DNA of 64,000 bases from Mycoplasma collis ATCC 35278 (GCF_000701825.1 NZ_JNJY01000001.1:1-64000); one strand, 5' to 3'; shown: positions 20,354-32,638, counted from the stretch's first letter. The notes: generated by a model from the letters alone, not told the origin. Numbers and translations are program-made.

Positions 20354-23300
20354 TTAAAATAATGAAAATTGATCACTTATTTGTAAATCATCTAAAATTT
20401 TCATATCCTTCATTTTTTCTACCAATGTTTTATTTAGTGAAACTCTGTTTTTTAAATCTTCAATGGAACTAAAGAATTTTAATTCCCTTTCTTTTTCAAT
20501 GTTAGTTGCAACAACTTCTCCAAGTCCATCAATCGAAATAAAAGGTGGAATCAGTGATTTATTTTGGTGATTAATAATTCAAGTTTTAGCTTTTGAATTT
20601 CTTAAGTTTACATTTTCAACTTTATAACCACGAGCATACATTTCTTTTGCTATTAATAAAATAGGAATTAGTTCTTTTTCTTTCGCTTCTAGCTTTTCAG
20701 TTTGTGTATTATTTTTTTTATAATTTAATTCTTTGATTTTTTCAGCAATAAAATTTTCACCAGCTATTAAGGTATTAATATCAATTACATCAGCTCTTGT
20801 AGTAAAATAAGTTGCATAATATTCTAGTGGATGATAAAGTTTGAAATAAGCAATTTTTCAAGCCATCATTACATATGCAACAGCGTGAGCTTTAGGAAAT
20901 AAATATTTAATTTTTTTGATTGATTCAATGTATCAATCAGGAATATTTTTAGCTTTTAAAAGTTTTTCTTCTTCCTGAGTGATAGATTTGCCTTTTCTAA
21001 CATTTTCAGTTATTTTAAAAGCTAAATAAGGTTCTAGTCCTTTTTGAATTAAAAATACCATAATATCATCACGACAAGAAACAATATCTCTAAATGAAAG
21101 TTTTAAATCTTTGATTAATTTATCAGCATTATTAGTCCATACATCAGTTCCATGTGAAAGTCCAGAAATTGCAACTAAATCAGCAAAATTATTAACTTTT
21201 GCACTTTTAAGCATCCCTCTAACAAATGAGGTTCCAAATTCAGGAATTCCCATCGCTCCCGTTGTTTCACCAAAAATATCTTCTGGCTTTATACCTAATG
21301 ATTCAGTTGAAGAAAATAAGCTAATAATCTTAGGATCTGATGTTGGAATATCGCTAGAATTTATATTAGTAATTTTTTCTAACATTTCAATCGCACTAGG
21401 ATCATCATGGCCTAAAATATCTAATTTTAGCAAGTTATCATGAAGCGCATCATAATCAAAATGTGTTGTTTTTCAGCTTGAAGTTACATCATTAGCCGGA
21501 TAATTAATTGGGCTAAAATCTTCAATTTCAAATTCTTTAGGAATAATTATAACTCCTCCAGGGTGCTGTCCTGATGTTCTTTTAGTTCCAGAAGCTTTTT
21601 TAGCCAAAAAGTCCATAAATTCAAATGATAAAGTTTTATTATTATCTTTTAAAAATGTTTTAATGTAGCCAAAAATAGTTTTTTCTTTATTAGCGAGTAC
21701 AGTTCCTGCTTTAAAACTTTTATTTTCACCAAACATTTTTTTAACTTCATTTTGTAAAATAGGTTGATATTCACCAGAAAAATTTAAATCAATATCAGGG
21801 ATTTTATCTGCATTAAAACCTAAAAAAGTTTCAAATAAAATTGTTTGCCCTTCTTTGGTTAAAGGAATTTTACAATTTTCGCAAATTTTATCAGGTAGAT
21901 CAAAACCAGATAAATATTTTTCATCATCAAAAAATTTTGAAAATTTACATTTTTTACAAATATAATGAGGAATAAGAGGATTGACTTCAGTAATTCCAGC
22001 CATTGTAGCAACTAATGAAGAACCTACCGAACCTCTTGAACCTACTATTCTGCCATCTTTTTTCGCTTTGGATACCAACTTGTGACTTATTCAATAAACA
22101 ACATGAAAACCATGTTCTAAAATAGGGATAAGCTCTTTTTCTAAACGTTTAGAAACTATTTCAGGTAAATTTTCACCATAAATGTTTTTAGCTGTTTTAT
22201 ATACTAATTCTTTTAATTTTTCTTTGGAATTATCAAAATTAGGTGCAAATAAATCTTTTTTAATTACTTCAATTTTTTCAATTTGACTTGCAAAATAATT
22301 TGAGTTTGTAGTTACTATTTCTTCAACTATTTTAATATCACCAATAAATTTAAACTCTTCATACATTTCAGAAGTAGTTAAATAATTTTGTAAAGGATAA
22401 TCAGGATTTATATCATCAAACTCGAATAAATAATGTCTAACTCCTCCCAAGCCTTTGGCGTTTATATATATATCATGAAAAATTTTATCTTTTTTATCAA
22501 TATATTTACAATCAGAAGTTGCTATCACAAGTTTATTTTGTTTTTTAGCTTCAATAATTAATTCTTTTAAAGCTTTTTTAACATTTTCCAATGTAATAAC
22601 ATTTCTTCTAATTAAATGACTAAAAGCTCTAGGTGAGGGTACTAAAATAACATCATAATATTTAATTTCCTCGATCAATGATTGACTAGTTCCATAAATC
22701 ATTTTATTGATAATTCTAGAATTTATTGTAGCTGAAGCTATAAATAAGTTATCTGATTTTTCAATTTTATCAATAAAAAGTTTTGGGCCACCATAAAAAT
22801 TATCAATTGATGCTAAAGAAATTAGTTTAAATAATTCTTTTAAACCTTTTTGATTTTTAGCATAAATTGCTATTTCATTCCTATTATTTCTTGAATAATT
22901 TGCATAAACACTATTATTAGTTAGTTTTTCTAAATCTTTAGCATTTTTAATATTTTTATTTTCTAATTGATCTAAAAAAATTGATCATATTTTAGATAAA
23001 ACATTAGCATCATAATCTGCTCTATGGTGAGAAGTTGTATCGAAAAATATATTTAATTTTTTAGCTATAAATTTCAAACCATGTTTTTTTCTTTCAGGAT
23101 TTAAAATATGATCTAAAACCAAGGTGTCAATTACCGGAGAATTTAAAGGTTCAAGATTAAAAAAACTTATTTTTTCATTTACAACATTAATATCAAATTC
23201 AAAAGCATTATGCGCTATTGCTATACCTTGACTTAAAATTTCTCTTATTTTTATTATTCCTTCTTTTTGTGATATTGCATCATGTACATCTTCATTAGTT

Positions 23301-24676
23301 ATATTTGTAAGTTTTACAATATGCTCAGGAATAGGGTTTGTAGGTTTAATAAAAAATTGAATAGTTTCGATTATTTTTTTATTTTCAATTACTACTGCTC
23401 CAAATTCAATTATTTCATCATATTTACTACTAAGACCAGTTGTTTCAAGATCGAAAATAATATATTTGGCTGTTGATAATTCTTGTTCACCAGCATTAAT
23501 AATAGGTCTAATATTGCTGTTTATTGCATTAAACGAACATCCATATATTGCTTTTAAATTGTTTTTTTTAGTTATTTCGTAAAATTTTGGAAAGCTTTGA
23601 ACTGAATTTAAATCAGCAATTCCGAACGCTTTGTGATTTAAATCATTTGCTCTTTTTACATATTCATCAATACTTGCAAGTCCATCCATAGTTGACATGT
23701 TGGTTTTGGCAAATATTTCTATTCTTTTATTTTTTTCTTCATCTTTTACAAGATTATTATCAATATTTAAAATTGTTAAATTTTTAGCATTTATGATTTT
23801 CCCATTCATAAATGTATCATTTTCAAGAATTCCTTGAACAGCTATATAATTACCAATTTTAAAGTTTTTAATATTATCTTTTTCTGTTGTTGTACGAGAA
23901 AAAGTTTTTATTTTAATAGCCTCTATATAATTAGTAATTGATAAATTAGTGATTCATAATCCAGATTTTGTTTCTTTTGTTTCAATTTTAAATATTTCCC
24001 CTTTAGTAGAAATATTTATTTCATCTGTGATGTAAATATCTTCAATCTCTAATTCAACATAAAAATTATATTTATTAAATTTTGTGAAATTATATTTAAC
24101 ATTAGTTTCTTTATTATCTTCTTTATTTTGTAAACTTCTTAATTCTAATTCTTTTTCTTGTTTTTTTATCAATTCTTTTTCATTAGCTTTGATTAAATTA
24201 ATTTTTTTATTAATTTTTGTTTGAATATTTATATTTTTAAAACCTCAATTAATTAAAAAAGATAAAACTTGTTCTTTATTTGAATTAAATTTTTCTTCTT
24301 CAATGAAATTTTCAAAAAATATATAAAAGTCATTTTCAATTAGTTTGAATTTTTTATTTTCTAGAAAATTAAATTCTTTTTCACTAATTAAAAGATAAGC
24401 AAATTCAAAATAATCTTTAATTATTAACTCTTTTTTTGAATCATCAAAATATTCAATAATTATTTCAAATTGGAGATTTTGGTGTTGCTTAATTTTATAA
24501 TAAAATTTTTTGAAACTTGTAATATCTAAAATTTGATTAATTTTTAAATAAATATAAAAAATATTTTTCTCATTAGTTACTTTTGTAATTTGAATTTTTT
24601 GAAACTCTTCAGTTATTTCAAAGTCTATTTCTTGACAAAATTTTTTAAAAGTAGGATCGATATCTGAATATAACAT
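20354..24676 (-). CDS. polC: DNA polymerase III alpha subunit, PolC type
   Basis: Replicative polymerase with built-in proofreading, 1440 residues, normal length. Order: N-terminal and OB regions, a PHP-like domain interrupted by the exonuclease (IIFDLETTGLSSKYDEIIEFG, AHNAFEFDINV, HHRADYDAN), then palm and fingers with a four-Cys zinc module (YICKKCKF...KICENCKIP), the catalytic PDIDLNFSGEYQP, and the C-terminal region (IDGLGEVVATNI). The PHP part looks degenerate: where B. subtilis has LHLHTPMS and VTDHAVVQSFP, this protein has FAKTNMSTMDG and IADLNSVQSFP, so the histidine ligands are lost. It begins 1 nt after the APC permease stop with no clear ribosome site, so is probably coupled. Many TGA Trp codons. 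Confidence 0.96.
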
Positions 24677-24677
24677 T

Positions 24678-26063
24678 TTAAAAATTAACTATTGAATTAT
24701 TTTTTCTTTTGTTTCTTTTTTTATTGTATAAATAAGTTGCATGTCAAAAAATAAAACCTAGAGCCATAACAGCAAAGTAACTAACGAGTTTTAAAATAGA
24801 ATCAGCTTTAAAAGGCTCGTTTACTATAAAAGGAAAAATATTGATTAATATAACTAAAAATATTAAAATCACCCCTATAACATAAAGAATTTTTTCTAAA
24901 ATAAAAATTTTAATTTCTTTTGTTTTAATACTAATAACTAAAATTGAAATAATAGAAAAAATATATTGAGTGAAAAAAACAATAACTCCCGCTTCAATAA
25001 TTGTGGCAAATTGATCTTTTAAATTTAAATAAAAAGGTATAATTCCTAACACTATCATCGAAATTATTGAAACAAAAATTACAAAATAAGTTGCAAATTT
25101 ATATTCATTATTTTTATTTTTCTTTTCTAAAATACTTGGTATAAAACCATCTGTTGCTATTGAAGCGACAATTCTAGAATAATAAATTCCACTACTTAAT
25201 GTTGAAGAAAAACTTCTAAAAAATGAACCTATTAAAAATAAAATAGACCCTGTTAGTCCAAAAACTTTTTTCATTAAATTACTAAATGAAATTGAATTAT
25301 CCCCAATTTGAATTTTATCTACATCAAGAAAAAGGAATACTAAATAGAAAATAAAATAAAAAGTAAAAACTAAAATAAAAATAATGAATAATAAAGTTTT
25401 AAATCTTTTTGTTTTTACATCACTTGAAATGCCAGCTAAACCTTCAATTCCCCCAAATGAATAAAAGAAAAATAAAATACTAGAAGCAATAATTGCTGGT
25501 GTTATTTCATCATTTGATTCAAAAATGCTTGCAAATTTATAATTGCCAAAAGCTAAATAAATAATAATAAAAAAACCTATAAAAACAATTAATCATTTAA
25601 AAAAGCCTGTTATAAAAACAAATCATTTAGAAATTTTTAATCCTAATAAACTAATAAGCGTAATAACTACAAAAATACTAATAGAAAGTATTTGGTAAAG
25701 AAATTGATTTGAACTATCAAAATCACTAAGTAAATTTGAAAGTAAAAGTGGTGTAGATGCTGCAAATAAAGGTACTTGTGCGAATTGATTTCATCCTGAA
25801 AAAAATATTAAAAATCTATTTTTAGGAAATGCTTTTTTAGTATAAGCGTATGCTCCACCTAATTCTTTACCATATGCTTGTCCACCTCTAGAATAAGAAA
25901 GCATGGCAATCATTGCAATAAATGAAGTTAGAATAAAAATTAATATTCCCCAAGCTCCTTTTGAAATAATACTAGCAATCGTAACTATAAAACCAAAACC
26001 AATAATATAGTTTAAGCCGAAAAAAATAAAATTTTTCTCAGATAATTTATTTAATTTAGACAT
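24678..26063 (-). CDS. APC-family amino acid/polyamine permease
   Basis: About 461 residues with 12 predicted membrane helices. The N-terminal IGFGFIVTIASIISKGAWGIL matches helix 1 of APC transporters (GxG-type substrate motif), and the ELGGAYAYTKKAF segment is diagnostic. The second of two adjacent ATGs (26063) is preferred because AAAGGAG lies 4 nt before it; 26066 is possible. It overlaps the rnhC end and is followed after 1 nt by polC. Substrate cannot be read from sequence; amino acid uptake is expected in an organism with few biosynthetic genes. Confidence 0.85.
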
Positions 26064-26775
26064 CATTCTCCTTTCATTTCTTAAGTTTTTCAGTGTTTTT
26101 AAAATGGATTTTAGCTATTTTTGAAAAATTATTTCAACCATTTTTTTCAATAAATTTTTTACCAAAATTTTCAATTATAGGATTTCAAGCTCCAAGAGGA
26201 AAATTTTCATTTCACTTAGAATTTTGCTTATTCATTAAATTTATTAAAGCATTTCTAGCTAAAATAGAAGCTGATGCAACTTCCAAATATTTTGATTCTG
26301 CTTTCATTTCAAAAAATAATAGATTAAATTGGTTAAAATGTTTTAGTTTAACTATTTTGTTATGAATTATTTTTTTAATATATTGTTCAATACTGTTTGT
26401 AGTTGAAAATTGATCAATTATTATTTTAAAGTTTATATCTTTAATATCTTCATAAAAAGAATTGAAAAATTTTTCAATTAATTCTAAATATGAAATCATT
26501 TTAATTTCATTAGCATTAATTTTAGCTTCTATCATTTTATTATAGTTATTTTGATTAAGTGCAACAGTTTTATAAAAACTATTTTTTTCAATAACACTAG
26601 CTAAATTTTTAATTTGTCTAGAACTTAATTTTTTTGAATCATTAATACCGATATTTTTTAAAGTTTTTCTTTGTTTTTTATTTAAAAAAACACATGTAAA
26701 AATAACAGGAGTAAAGTAATCTCCAACTCCCGTTTCATCACATCCTATTAAAAACTCATTTTCACTGATAGTCAT
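26056..26775 (-). CDS. rnhC: Ribonuclease HIII, short form
   Basis: Removes RNA from RNA-DNA hybrids during replication and repair. The signature IGCDETGVGDYFTPVI (from about residue 8) is that of RNase HIII, with a conserved SKKLSSRQIKNLA helix and an ASASILARNALI segment near residue 170. At 239 residues it lacks most of the N-terminal substrate-binding domain (about 70-80 residues) that B. subtilis RNase HIII has. The end overlaps the permease start. Reading the TGA after NKQNSK as Trp adds the conserved tail (FPLGAWNPIIENFGKKF). Confidence 0.88.
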
Positions 26776-26779
26776 AATT

Positions 26780-27697
26780 TTAAGTTATAGATGCTTCTTT
26801 ATTATCTCTAGCTTGTCTAATTTTTAAGCTTTTTGCTATTTCTTTTTCAGGGGCTTTTAAAAACTTTTTAATATAATAACCAACACCGCCATCTTTATTA
26901 GATTTTTTCAATACGACAGTTGCTGTTCTTTTAACTCTAGCATCGCTATTAGCCATTGCGACAGCTATATTTGTGACTGAAAACATAGTAACATCATTAA
27001 AACCATCACCAATACTAATTGTATTTTCTCTTTCAATATGATAATATCTCATTAATAAAGAAATGACTTTTGCTTTATTAACCCCAACAGATGTAATATC
27101 AAAAACCGGGGTTAACCCTTCCCCTTTTGATCAAGAAGAAAATTCTCCTAAATCACCATACTTAGATTCTAAATATGTTTTTAATTCATAAACATCAGTT
27201 GTTGGTTTAACATCAAATACTATTCCTGTTGGTTTTAAAGGTATTTTATTTAAATTTAAACCTACTTTAAATTTAGGTAATTCATTAAATCCAAAAACTT
27301 TTTCAATATCGCTATCTCTTTTTTTAAGTTGAACTCAACCCGGACCTTCGATTGCAACGTTAGAAATTTCTTTTTTAATTTTTTTATCACCAAGTATGTA
27401 TAACATTTCATTTAAATTTAAATATTTAATTCTTGGGATAAAAAATTCATCTTTGGGATTGTGGATATGTGCTCCATTATAGTTACCAATTACTGTATCT
27501 AATTCTAATAAATCATAAATAGGTTTGCTAGATCTTCAAGGACGACCAGTTACTATACAAATTATATGCCCTTGTTCTTTTGCTAATTTAATAGCTTCTA
27601 TTGTTTCGGGGTGAATTTCCCCTGTTGCTGAATTGGATAAAACCGTTCCATCTAAATCAAGCGCAAATAAATATTGGGGTTTTTTACTTTTTTTCAT
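26780..27697 (-). CDS. Cof-type HAD-superfamily phosphatase
   Basis: 305 residues. HAD motif I is FALDLDGTVLSN (nucleophile Asp near residue 13), motif II IVTGRPWR, motif III Lys in the C2 cap region, motif IV ISIGDGFNDVTMF. The large C2 cap (about 85-230) places it in the Cof subfamily, which dephosphorylates sugar phosphates or flavin intermediates; the substrate is not predictable. The start at 27697 follows AAAGGAGAG. It lies 11 nt after cdsA and 4 nt before rnhC, in the pyrH operon. Confidence 0.9.
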
Positions 27698-27708
27698 TTC
27701 TCTCCTTT

Positions 27709-28623
27709 TTATGCTATTAATATAAATAATATATTAGCAGCAAAAAATATGAATAATGTTGAATCAAAGCGATCTAATAAGCCGCCATGATTACTAAATA
27801 AATTTGAAAAATCTTTTATTTTTAATTTTCTTTTAATATAAGAAAAAGCAAGATCGCCCACAACAGAAATTATAGGAAGGATAAAAACAAAAATTCAAAT
27901 ATAAATATTTTTATTATTGATATCATTAAAAATTGGGCTAAAAAACAAAATAAAAAATATAAAACTAAAACTCCCTAAATATGAAAAAATAAAACCTTCT
28001 CATGTTTTTTTAGGTGAAATTTTTGGAGCAAGTTTTTGTTTAATAAATTTATTACCAAAAAATTTTCCGCCAAAATAACCAAAAGTATCACTAATTGCTG
28101 AAAGAAAAATAAATAAAAAAGCTAATTCTGTTTTATAAAGTGTGGTTAAAATTAAAAATTTTGCAGATATAGGGATAAATAAAATAGCAAAATTTAAAAT
28201 TAAAAATAATTTTATTTTTTTTATTTGATTTTTATTTTTGAAAATAAAAAATAAAAAATTAATTGAAAGTGTGTATAAAATTAGTGTTAAAAATTCTATG
28301 TAATCAAATTTTAAATATTGAACAAAATTTTTGAAACTTTGACTATTTTTTGAAAATTCTAAGATATTATCTTTTTTAACAAAAAAAATAATTATTGGTA
28401 AAAACGAAAATATAAATACTAAGATTTTATTTTTTTCCAAATGCCTTACTATTTCAAAAATTCCATATATACAAAACAAAATGCAAAATGTAGAAAATAT
28501 AATTTTCCCAAAAAATCCACCATAAAAAGGAAGTGTAAAAATCGGGATAAAAAAAGCTAAAATTATTAATGCTATTATAATTCTTTTGCTTGTTGTATTT
28601 AAATTATAAAAAAAATTTTTCAT
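27709..28623 (-). CDS. cdsA: Phosphatidate cytidylyltransferase
   Basis: Makes CDP-diacylglycerol for phospholipid synthesis at the membrane. 304 residues with about eight membrane helices. The C-terminal signature, read through TGA, is [18 protein letters not shown], the CdsA 'GGxLDRxDS' motif. The central [23 protein letters not shown] supplies the catalytic Asp region. The start shares a base with the frr stop (TAATG). Confidence 0.92.
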
Positions 28624-29174
28624 TAAATTGTCATTAAATCTTTTTCTTTGTTTGCTGCAATTTCGTTAATTTTATCTATTTTTTTATTTATTAATTCTTG
28701 AATTTTATTTAAATATTGTTTTTCGCTATCTTCATTCAGTTCTTCATCTTTTTTAATATTTTTATTTATTTCTTGTCTGATTGCTCTAATTCCGACTTTT
28801 GCATCTTCAATAATTTTAGATAAACTTTTTACAAGTTCTTTTCTTCTTTCTGTTGTTAAAGGTGGAAATGTCAATCTTATTTGCGAACCTTCATTAACAG
28901 TTTGAACTGATAAATTTTGCGTTAATATTGTTGAATAAATTTCTTTTACAATATTTTGATCAAATGGTTTGATCAAAATTTGTGTAGGTTGAGGAATAGA
29001 AATTGATGCTAGTTGTTCAATAGGTGTCATCGAATCATAATAATTTATTTTTATATATGATACAATTTGTGGATTTGCTCTACCTGTTGAAATTTTTGCT
29101 AATTCTTTTTCAAAATGTTTAAAAACTTTAATAGATTTTTCTTCTATTTCTATTAAATATAATTCTAATTCCAT
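28623..29174 (-). CDS. frr: Ribosome recycling factor
   Basis: Splits post-termination ribosomes with EF-G. 183 residues, family size, with the conserved IKINYYDSMTPIEQLASISIPQPTQILIKPFD and RLTFPPLTTERRKELVK segments. Its ATG overlaps the pyrH stop by one base and its own stop overlaps the cdsA start. Confidence 0.96.
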   Translation of the reverse strand: MELELYLIEIEEKSIKVFKHFEKELAKISTGRANPQIVSYIKINYYDSMTPIEQLASISIPQPTQILIKPFDQNIVKEIYSTILTQNLSVQTVNEGSQIRLTFPPLTTERRKELVKSLSKIIEDAKVGIRAIRQEINKNIKKDEELNEDSEKQYLNKIQELINKKIDKINEIAANKEKDLMTI

Positions 29175-29890
29175 TATTTAGTCACCTTTGTATGTTTTAT
29201 TTTTCCTTCTATTGCTTTTAAAATTGAATTATCTTCGTTAATATCAAAAACTAAAATATCGATATTATTATCTCTAGCCATTGAAATTGAAGTTGAATCC
29301 ATTACTTTTAAATTTTTTCTTATTACTTCATCAAATGAGATTACATCATATCTCTTTGCATCAGAAAAAATATTAGGATCTTTATCATAAACTCCATCAA
29401 CCCCATTTTTACCAGCTAAGATAACATCAACTTTCATTTCTGAAGCATATAAAGTTGCCGCTGTATCAGTTGTAAAAAATGGACGTCCTGTCCCGCCGAC
29501 AAAAATTAATATATCATTATTTTTTAAATATTTATCACTTTTTTCTTTAATGTAATACTCTGAAACTCTTTTATCAATACTTATTGATGAAAGAACTCTT
29601 GCATTTAAACCTTCCTGTTGGAAAACTGATTGTAAAGCTAACCCATTCATTACGGTTGCCAACATTCCAATATAATCAGCTCTATTTCTACCTAAACCAT
29701 TTTTTTCAGCGGAAACTCCTCTTCAAAAATTACCGCCACCAACAACTATTGCAACTTTTACCTTTAATTCAATTATTTTTTTTAATTGATGAGCAATATT
29801 TTTTATTAAATTATAATCAATTGCTAGACTTTCTTTTTTATTAGCTAAACTTTCACCAGATAATTTTAATAATATTTTTTTATAATTCAT
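29174..29890 (-). CDS. pyrH: Uridylate kinase
   Basis: Phosphorylates UMP to UDP. 238 residues: MNYKKILLKLSGESLA, a glycine-rich VGGGNFWRG (the TGA gives Trp), FVGGTGRPFFTTDTAA for acceptor binding, and DGVYDKDP. The start is at 29890; longer upstream readings lack ribosome signals. It heads pyrH-frr-cdsA-HAD-rnhC-APC-polC, all overlapping or closely spaced. Confidence 0.95.
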
Positions 29891-29983
29891 ATTTTTTTTA
29901 TTTATAATTTCTTTCTTAAATTTTATTATTTTAAATTTTAGCACAATATATAAAAAAACGCTTTTTTTGCTTAAAAATAAGTA

Positions 29984-29989
29984 TATAAT
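29984..29989 (+). promoter_or_regulatory. -10 box of PQ-loop gene
   Basis: A perfect TATAAT lies 22 nt before the ATG at 30011, followed by an AAAGG ribosome site. No strong -35 is seen, common in mycoplasmas. Confidence 0.5.
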
Positions 29990-30010
29990 TATTATTTTAA
30001 AGGTAGGTTT

Positions 30011-30676
30011 ATGATGGCAACAGAAATAGTGACGCAAATAATTGGATGAATGGCTGCTATTTTGACGATATTATTCGGTTTACCTCAATTATATAAAGTT
30101 TGAAAACATAAAATAAACACTATTAATTTATTAGGTTTTTATATTTTATATTTTTCAATTGTTTTATGAAGCATTTTTGGATCTACTTTTGTTGAAAAAG
30201 CAATTAATGTAGTTGTTTCAAATATTTTATCTTTTTGAATATTACAACTAACAATAATTTTTATTTTAAAAAATAGAAAGGAAAAGAAAAACTTTTTTAT
30301 TTTTACATTTTTATCGACTATGCTTTCATCAAGTGTGACAGTTTTTGATATAGTTGCTTTGATTAAAGATTTACAAGCAAAAGAATGAATGAGTTTATTA
30401 TTTTCTATTTTAGCAGTAAGTGGAACTTCGTTCGCTTTTTTACCACAAACAATAAAAAGCATATATAAATGAAATGTTATAGGAATATCATCTGGTATGC
30501 TTTTTTTAGGATTTTTTATAAACTTTTTATGAGAGATTTTCTGATTTTTAATTGGCAATTTTTCAGCATCTATTATTTATATTTTAATAGTACAGATTAT
30601 CGCTATGGTTTTATATTTAATTCAGATTGTTATTATTTTTACAAATTCTAAAAAAAGAAAAAAAATAAAAAATTAA
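30011..30676 (+). CDS. PQ-loop family membrane transporter
   Basis: 221 residues, seven hydrophobic helices in two homologous triple-helix halves. Each half carries a PQ loop: TILFGLPQLYKVWKHKINTIN near residue 20, and TSFAFLPQTIKSIYKWNVIGIS near residue 145. This is the full-length SWEET/PQ-loop layout rather than a three-helix SemiSWEET. Such proteins move sugars or amino acids through the membrane; the substrate here is unknown. A second ATG (30014) is equally possible. Many TGA codons encode Trp. Monocistronic between its promoter and a strong terminator. Confidence 0.8.
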
Positions 30677-30683
30677 TCATTTT

Positions 30684-30722
30684 AAAACCCCGAGTTAAAA
30701 ATTTTATTTAACTTGGGGTTTT
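30684..30722. terminator. Strong bidirectional terminator
   Basis: Perfect 16-bp stem (30684-30699 with 30707-30722), GC-rich inner part CCCCGAGTT / AACTTGGGG with one G-T, bounded by A and T runs. It serves the PQ-loop gene (+) and the convergent polymerase gene (-). Confidence 0.85.
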
Positions 30723-30727
30723 AAAAA

Positions 30728-31912
30728 TTATAATTTATTTTTATTTTTAACGTTTTTTAAATCTTTAAGTGTTGTTAAACTTTTATTTTTAAGTTTTATA
30801 TTAATTAATTTAATTATATTTGAAATTTTATCACTATCATTATTTAAATCAAACAAATCTTTTTGATTATTTAATGAAGTAAGATTTAAAAAACCTACTG
30901 TTATTCTTTTTATATTTTTTTTATTTCAAATTTCTTCAAAAAGAATTGAAACTTTATTGTAAAAAAAATCAAAATCCCTTATATTGGTTGAAAATTTTAT
31001 TTTTTTACTTGTTTCTTCGTTATCAAAAAACAATAAATTCAAAAAAAATGTATTAGATGCCATTAATTTTTTTTGCATTTTGTTGCTAATATCTAATGTT
31101 AATAATTTAAGTATACTTAGAAGTTTTTCTTTATTTTGATTTTCTTCATATTCTAAAGTATATTGTCTTGAAATTATTTTAGGATTTTTTTCTTCTTCGA
31201 TAATTTTATCATCACCTTTAGAAATAAAATTATTACAAATGTTAAATAAATTTTTATCTAGTTTTTTATTGTTTTTGCAAAAAATTATAAAATCTTTAAT
31301 TTTAAAAATGGAATTATTATTTAATTTTATTAAATATTTTTTCCCAATTCCGTTTATTGAACTAATATCTAGTCCACTTATTTCATTAGCTAAATCTTCT
31401 TTTTCAAAAATTTTAATTCCAAAAGGTTTAGCATAATTAGTTGCAAGTTTAGCTAAAATTTTATTGTATGAAATTCCTATAGAAATTGGCAAATTTAAAT
31501 TTTTTTTTATTTCGTTCTGAATAAAAAGCGCCATATTTTTTTTTGATGAAAATTTTTTAGAAAAATTAGTTAAATCTAAAAAACATTCATCTATAGAAAA
31601 TTTTTCAATTTTTTTAGTTATATTTTTTTTTAAAAAATTAAAAAAATTTTCTGATTCATCTAAATATAAATTCATATGAGGATTAATAACTACTAAATCA
31701 GGGAATTTTTTTAATAAAATTTCCACTGGATAAACAGTTGGTATATTCATTTTTTTTACTTCATATGATGATGAAATACTAATTGCATTTTTTCTTTTAG
31801 ATGCAATAACAATTGGTTTGTTTTCTAATTTGGGATTTAATTTTCTTTCCGCTGAAACAAAAAATGAATCAATATCTATATGTGCTATAACTTTTTTTTT
31901 GATAGTCTTAAT
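30728..31912 (-). CDS. dinB: Y-family DNA polymerase (Pol IV / ImuB-like)
   Basis: Translesion polymerase, about 394 residues. Catalytic motifs: VIAHIDIDSFFVSAERKLNP, SSSYEVKKMNIPTVYPVEI, and KFSIDECFLDLT with the Asp-Glu pair; then thumb SIGISYNKILAKLATNYAKPFG, GIGKKYL helix-hairpin-helix, and little finger. The frame is open upstream to 31937 but holds no ATG, GTG or TTG before the conserved AHIDIDSFF. The likely start is AUU (31912-31910) or a nearby non-canonical codon, possibly coupled to acpP, which ends just before it. Alternatively an indel in the A9 run (minus sense, 31892-31900) hides the true start. Confidence 0.85.
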
Positions 31913-31916
31913 AAAT

Positions 31917-32135
31917 TTAATTATTTTTTTTAGATTCTAAAATTTTAATTACGTCAGAAATAGTTTTAATTTCTAGTAATTCTTCATCTGAAATATAGAT
32001 ATTTAATTTATTTTCAATTTCAGTAATCAATTGTAATAAATCAAGTGAATCGATATCTAAATTAGAAATCAGAGAATTTTCATCGAATTTTTTACTAGTT
32101 AGCTTTTTTATTTCATCAAAAACAATTTTTTTCAT
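31917..32135 (-). CDS. acpP: Acyl carrier protein
   Basis: 72 residues. The phosphopantetheine site is NLDIDSLDLLQLITEIEN with Ser36 or so in the D-S-L triad, and acidic helix II is intact. It carries acyl groups for lipid or acylation reactions. A perfect TATAAT lies 7 nt before the ATG inside the end of the upstream gene, with no Shine-Dalgarno, so a leaderless transcript is likely. Downstream of three genes arranged like MG284-MG286. Confidence 0.93.
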   Translation of the reverse strand: MKKIVFDEIKKLTSKKFDENSLISNLDIDSLDLLQLITEIENKLNIYISDEELLEIKTISDVIKILESKKNN

Positions 32136-32143
32136 AAAAAAAA

Positions 32144-32638
32144 TTATACACTATGTTCAATATGAAAATAATAATTTTTATAAACTTTTTCATCTTCATA
32201 AATTCAGACAAATTCTACTTTTAAATTTTGATCGTCAAATATTTTATAATCAAATTTTATATCTCCAAATTGAACACCTCTTCTTCTTATAATGTCTTTT
32301 ACGAAAAAAGTTACAAATTTTTCATTTAAAATTCCTTTTCCGCTTTCAATTTCTATATAATCATAATAATATCTTTCATTTATTTCAGGAAAAATTTCAT
32401 CTTCCGAATAATTTGAGATATTGTTTATTAATTCACTTTTATCATCTAATTTATTAGGATCTAATTGTTTTTTATTATCTTTATTATTATTTGAGCTTAT
32501 TTCACCACTTGGTTTCCAATAAAAAAAATAAAAACTAATACTCGAAGCTGAAATGACAAAAAAGAAAGATATAAAAATTATTAATAAATTTTTTTTAGAT
32601 TTAAAAAAAGAACTAATTTTTTTGAAAAAATTACTCAT
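32144..32638 (-). CDS. Conserved mycoplasma single-pass membrane protein (MG286 position)
   Basis: 164 residues from the ATG at 32638, which overlaps the previous stop (ATGAGTAA); an upstream ATG (32659) is less likely. A basic start (MSNFFKKISSFFKSKK) is followed by one membrane helix (about 17-40), then an Asn/Lys/Asp linker and a C-terminal soluble domain (YIEIESGKGILNEKFVTFFVKDIIRRRGVQFG). The function is unknown. Its place directly before acpP and after two conserved hypotheticals corresponds to MG286/MPN405 in my memory of those genomes. Confidence 0.75.
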
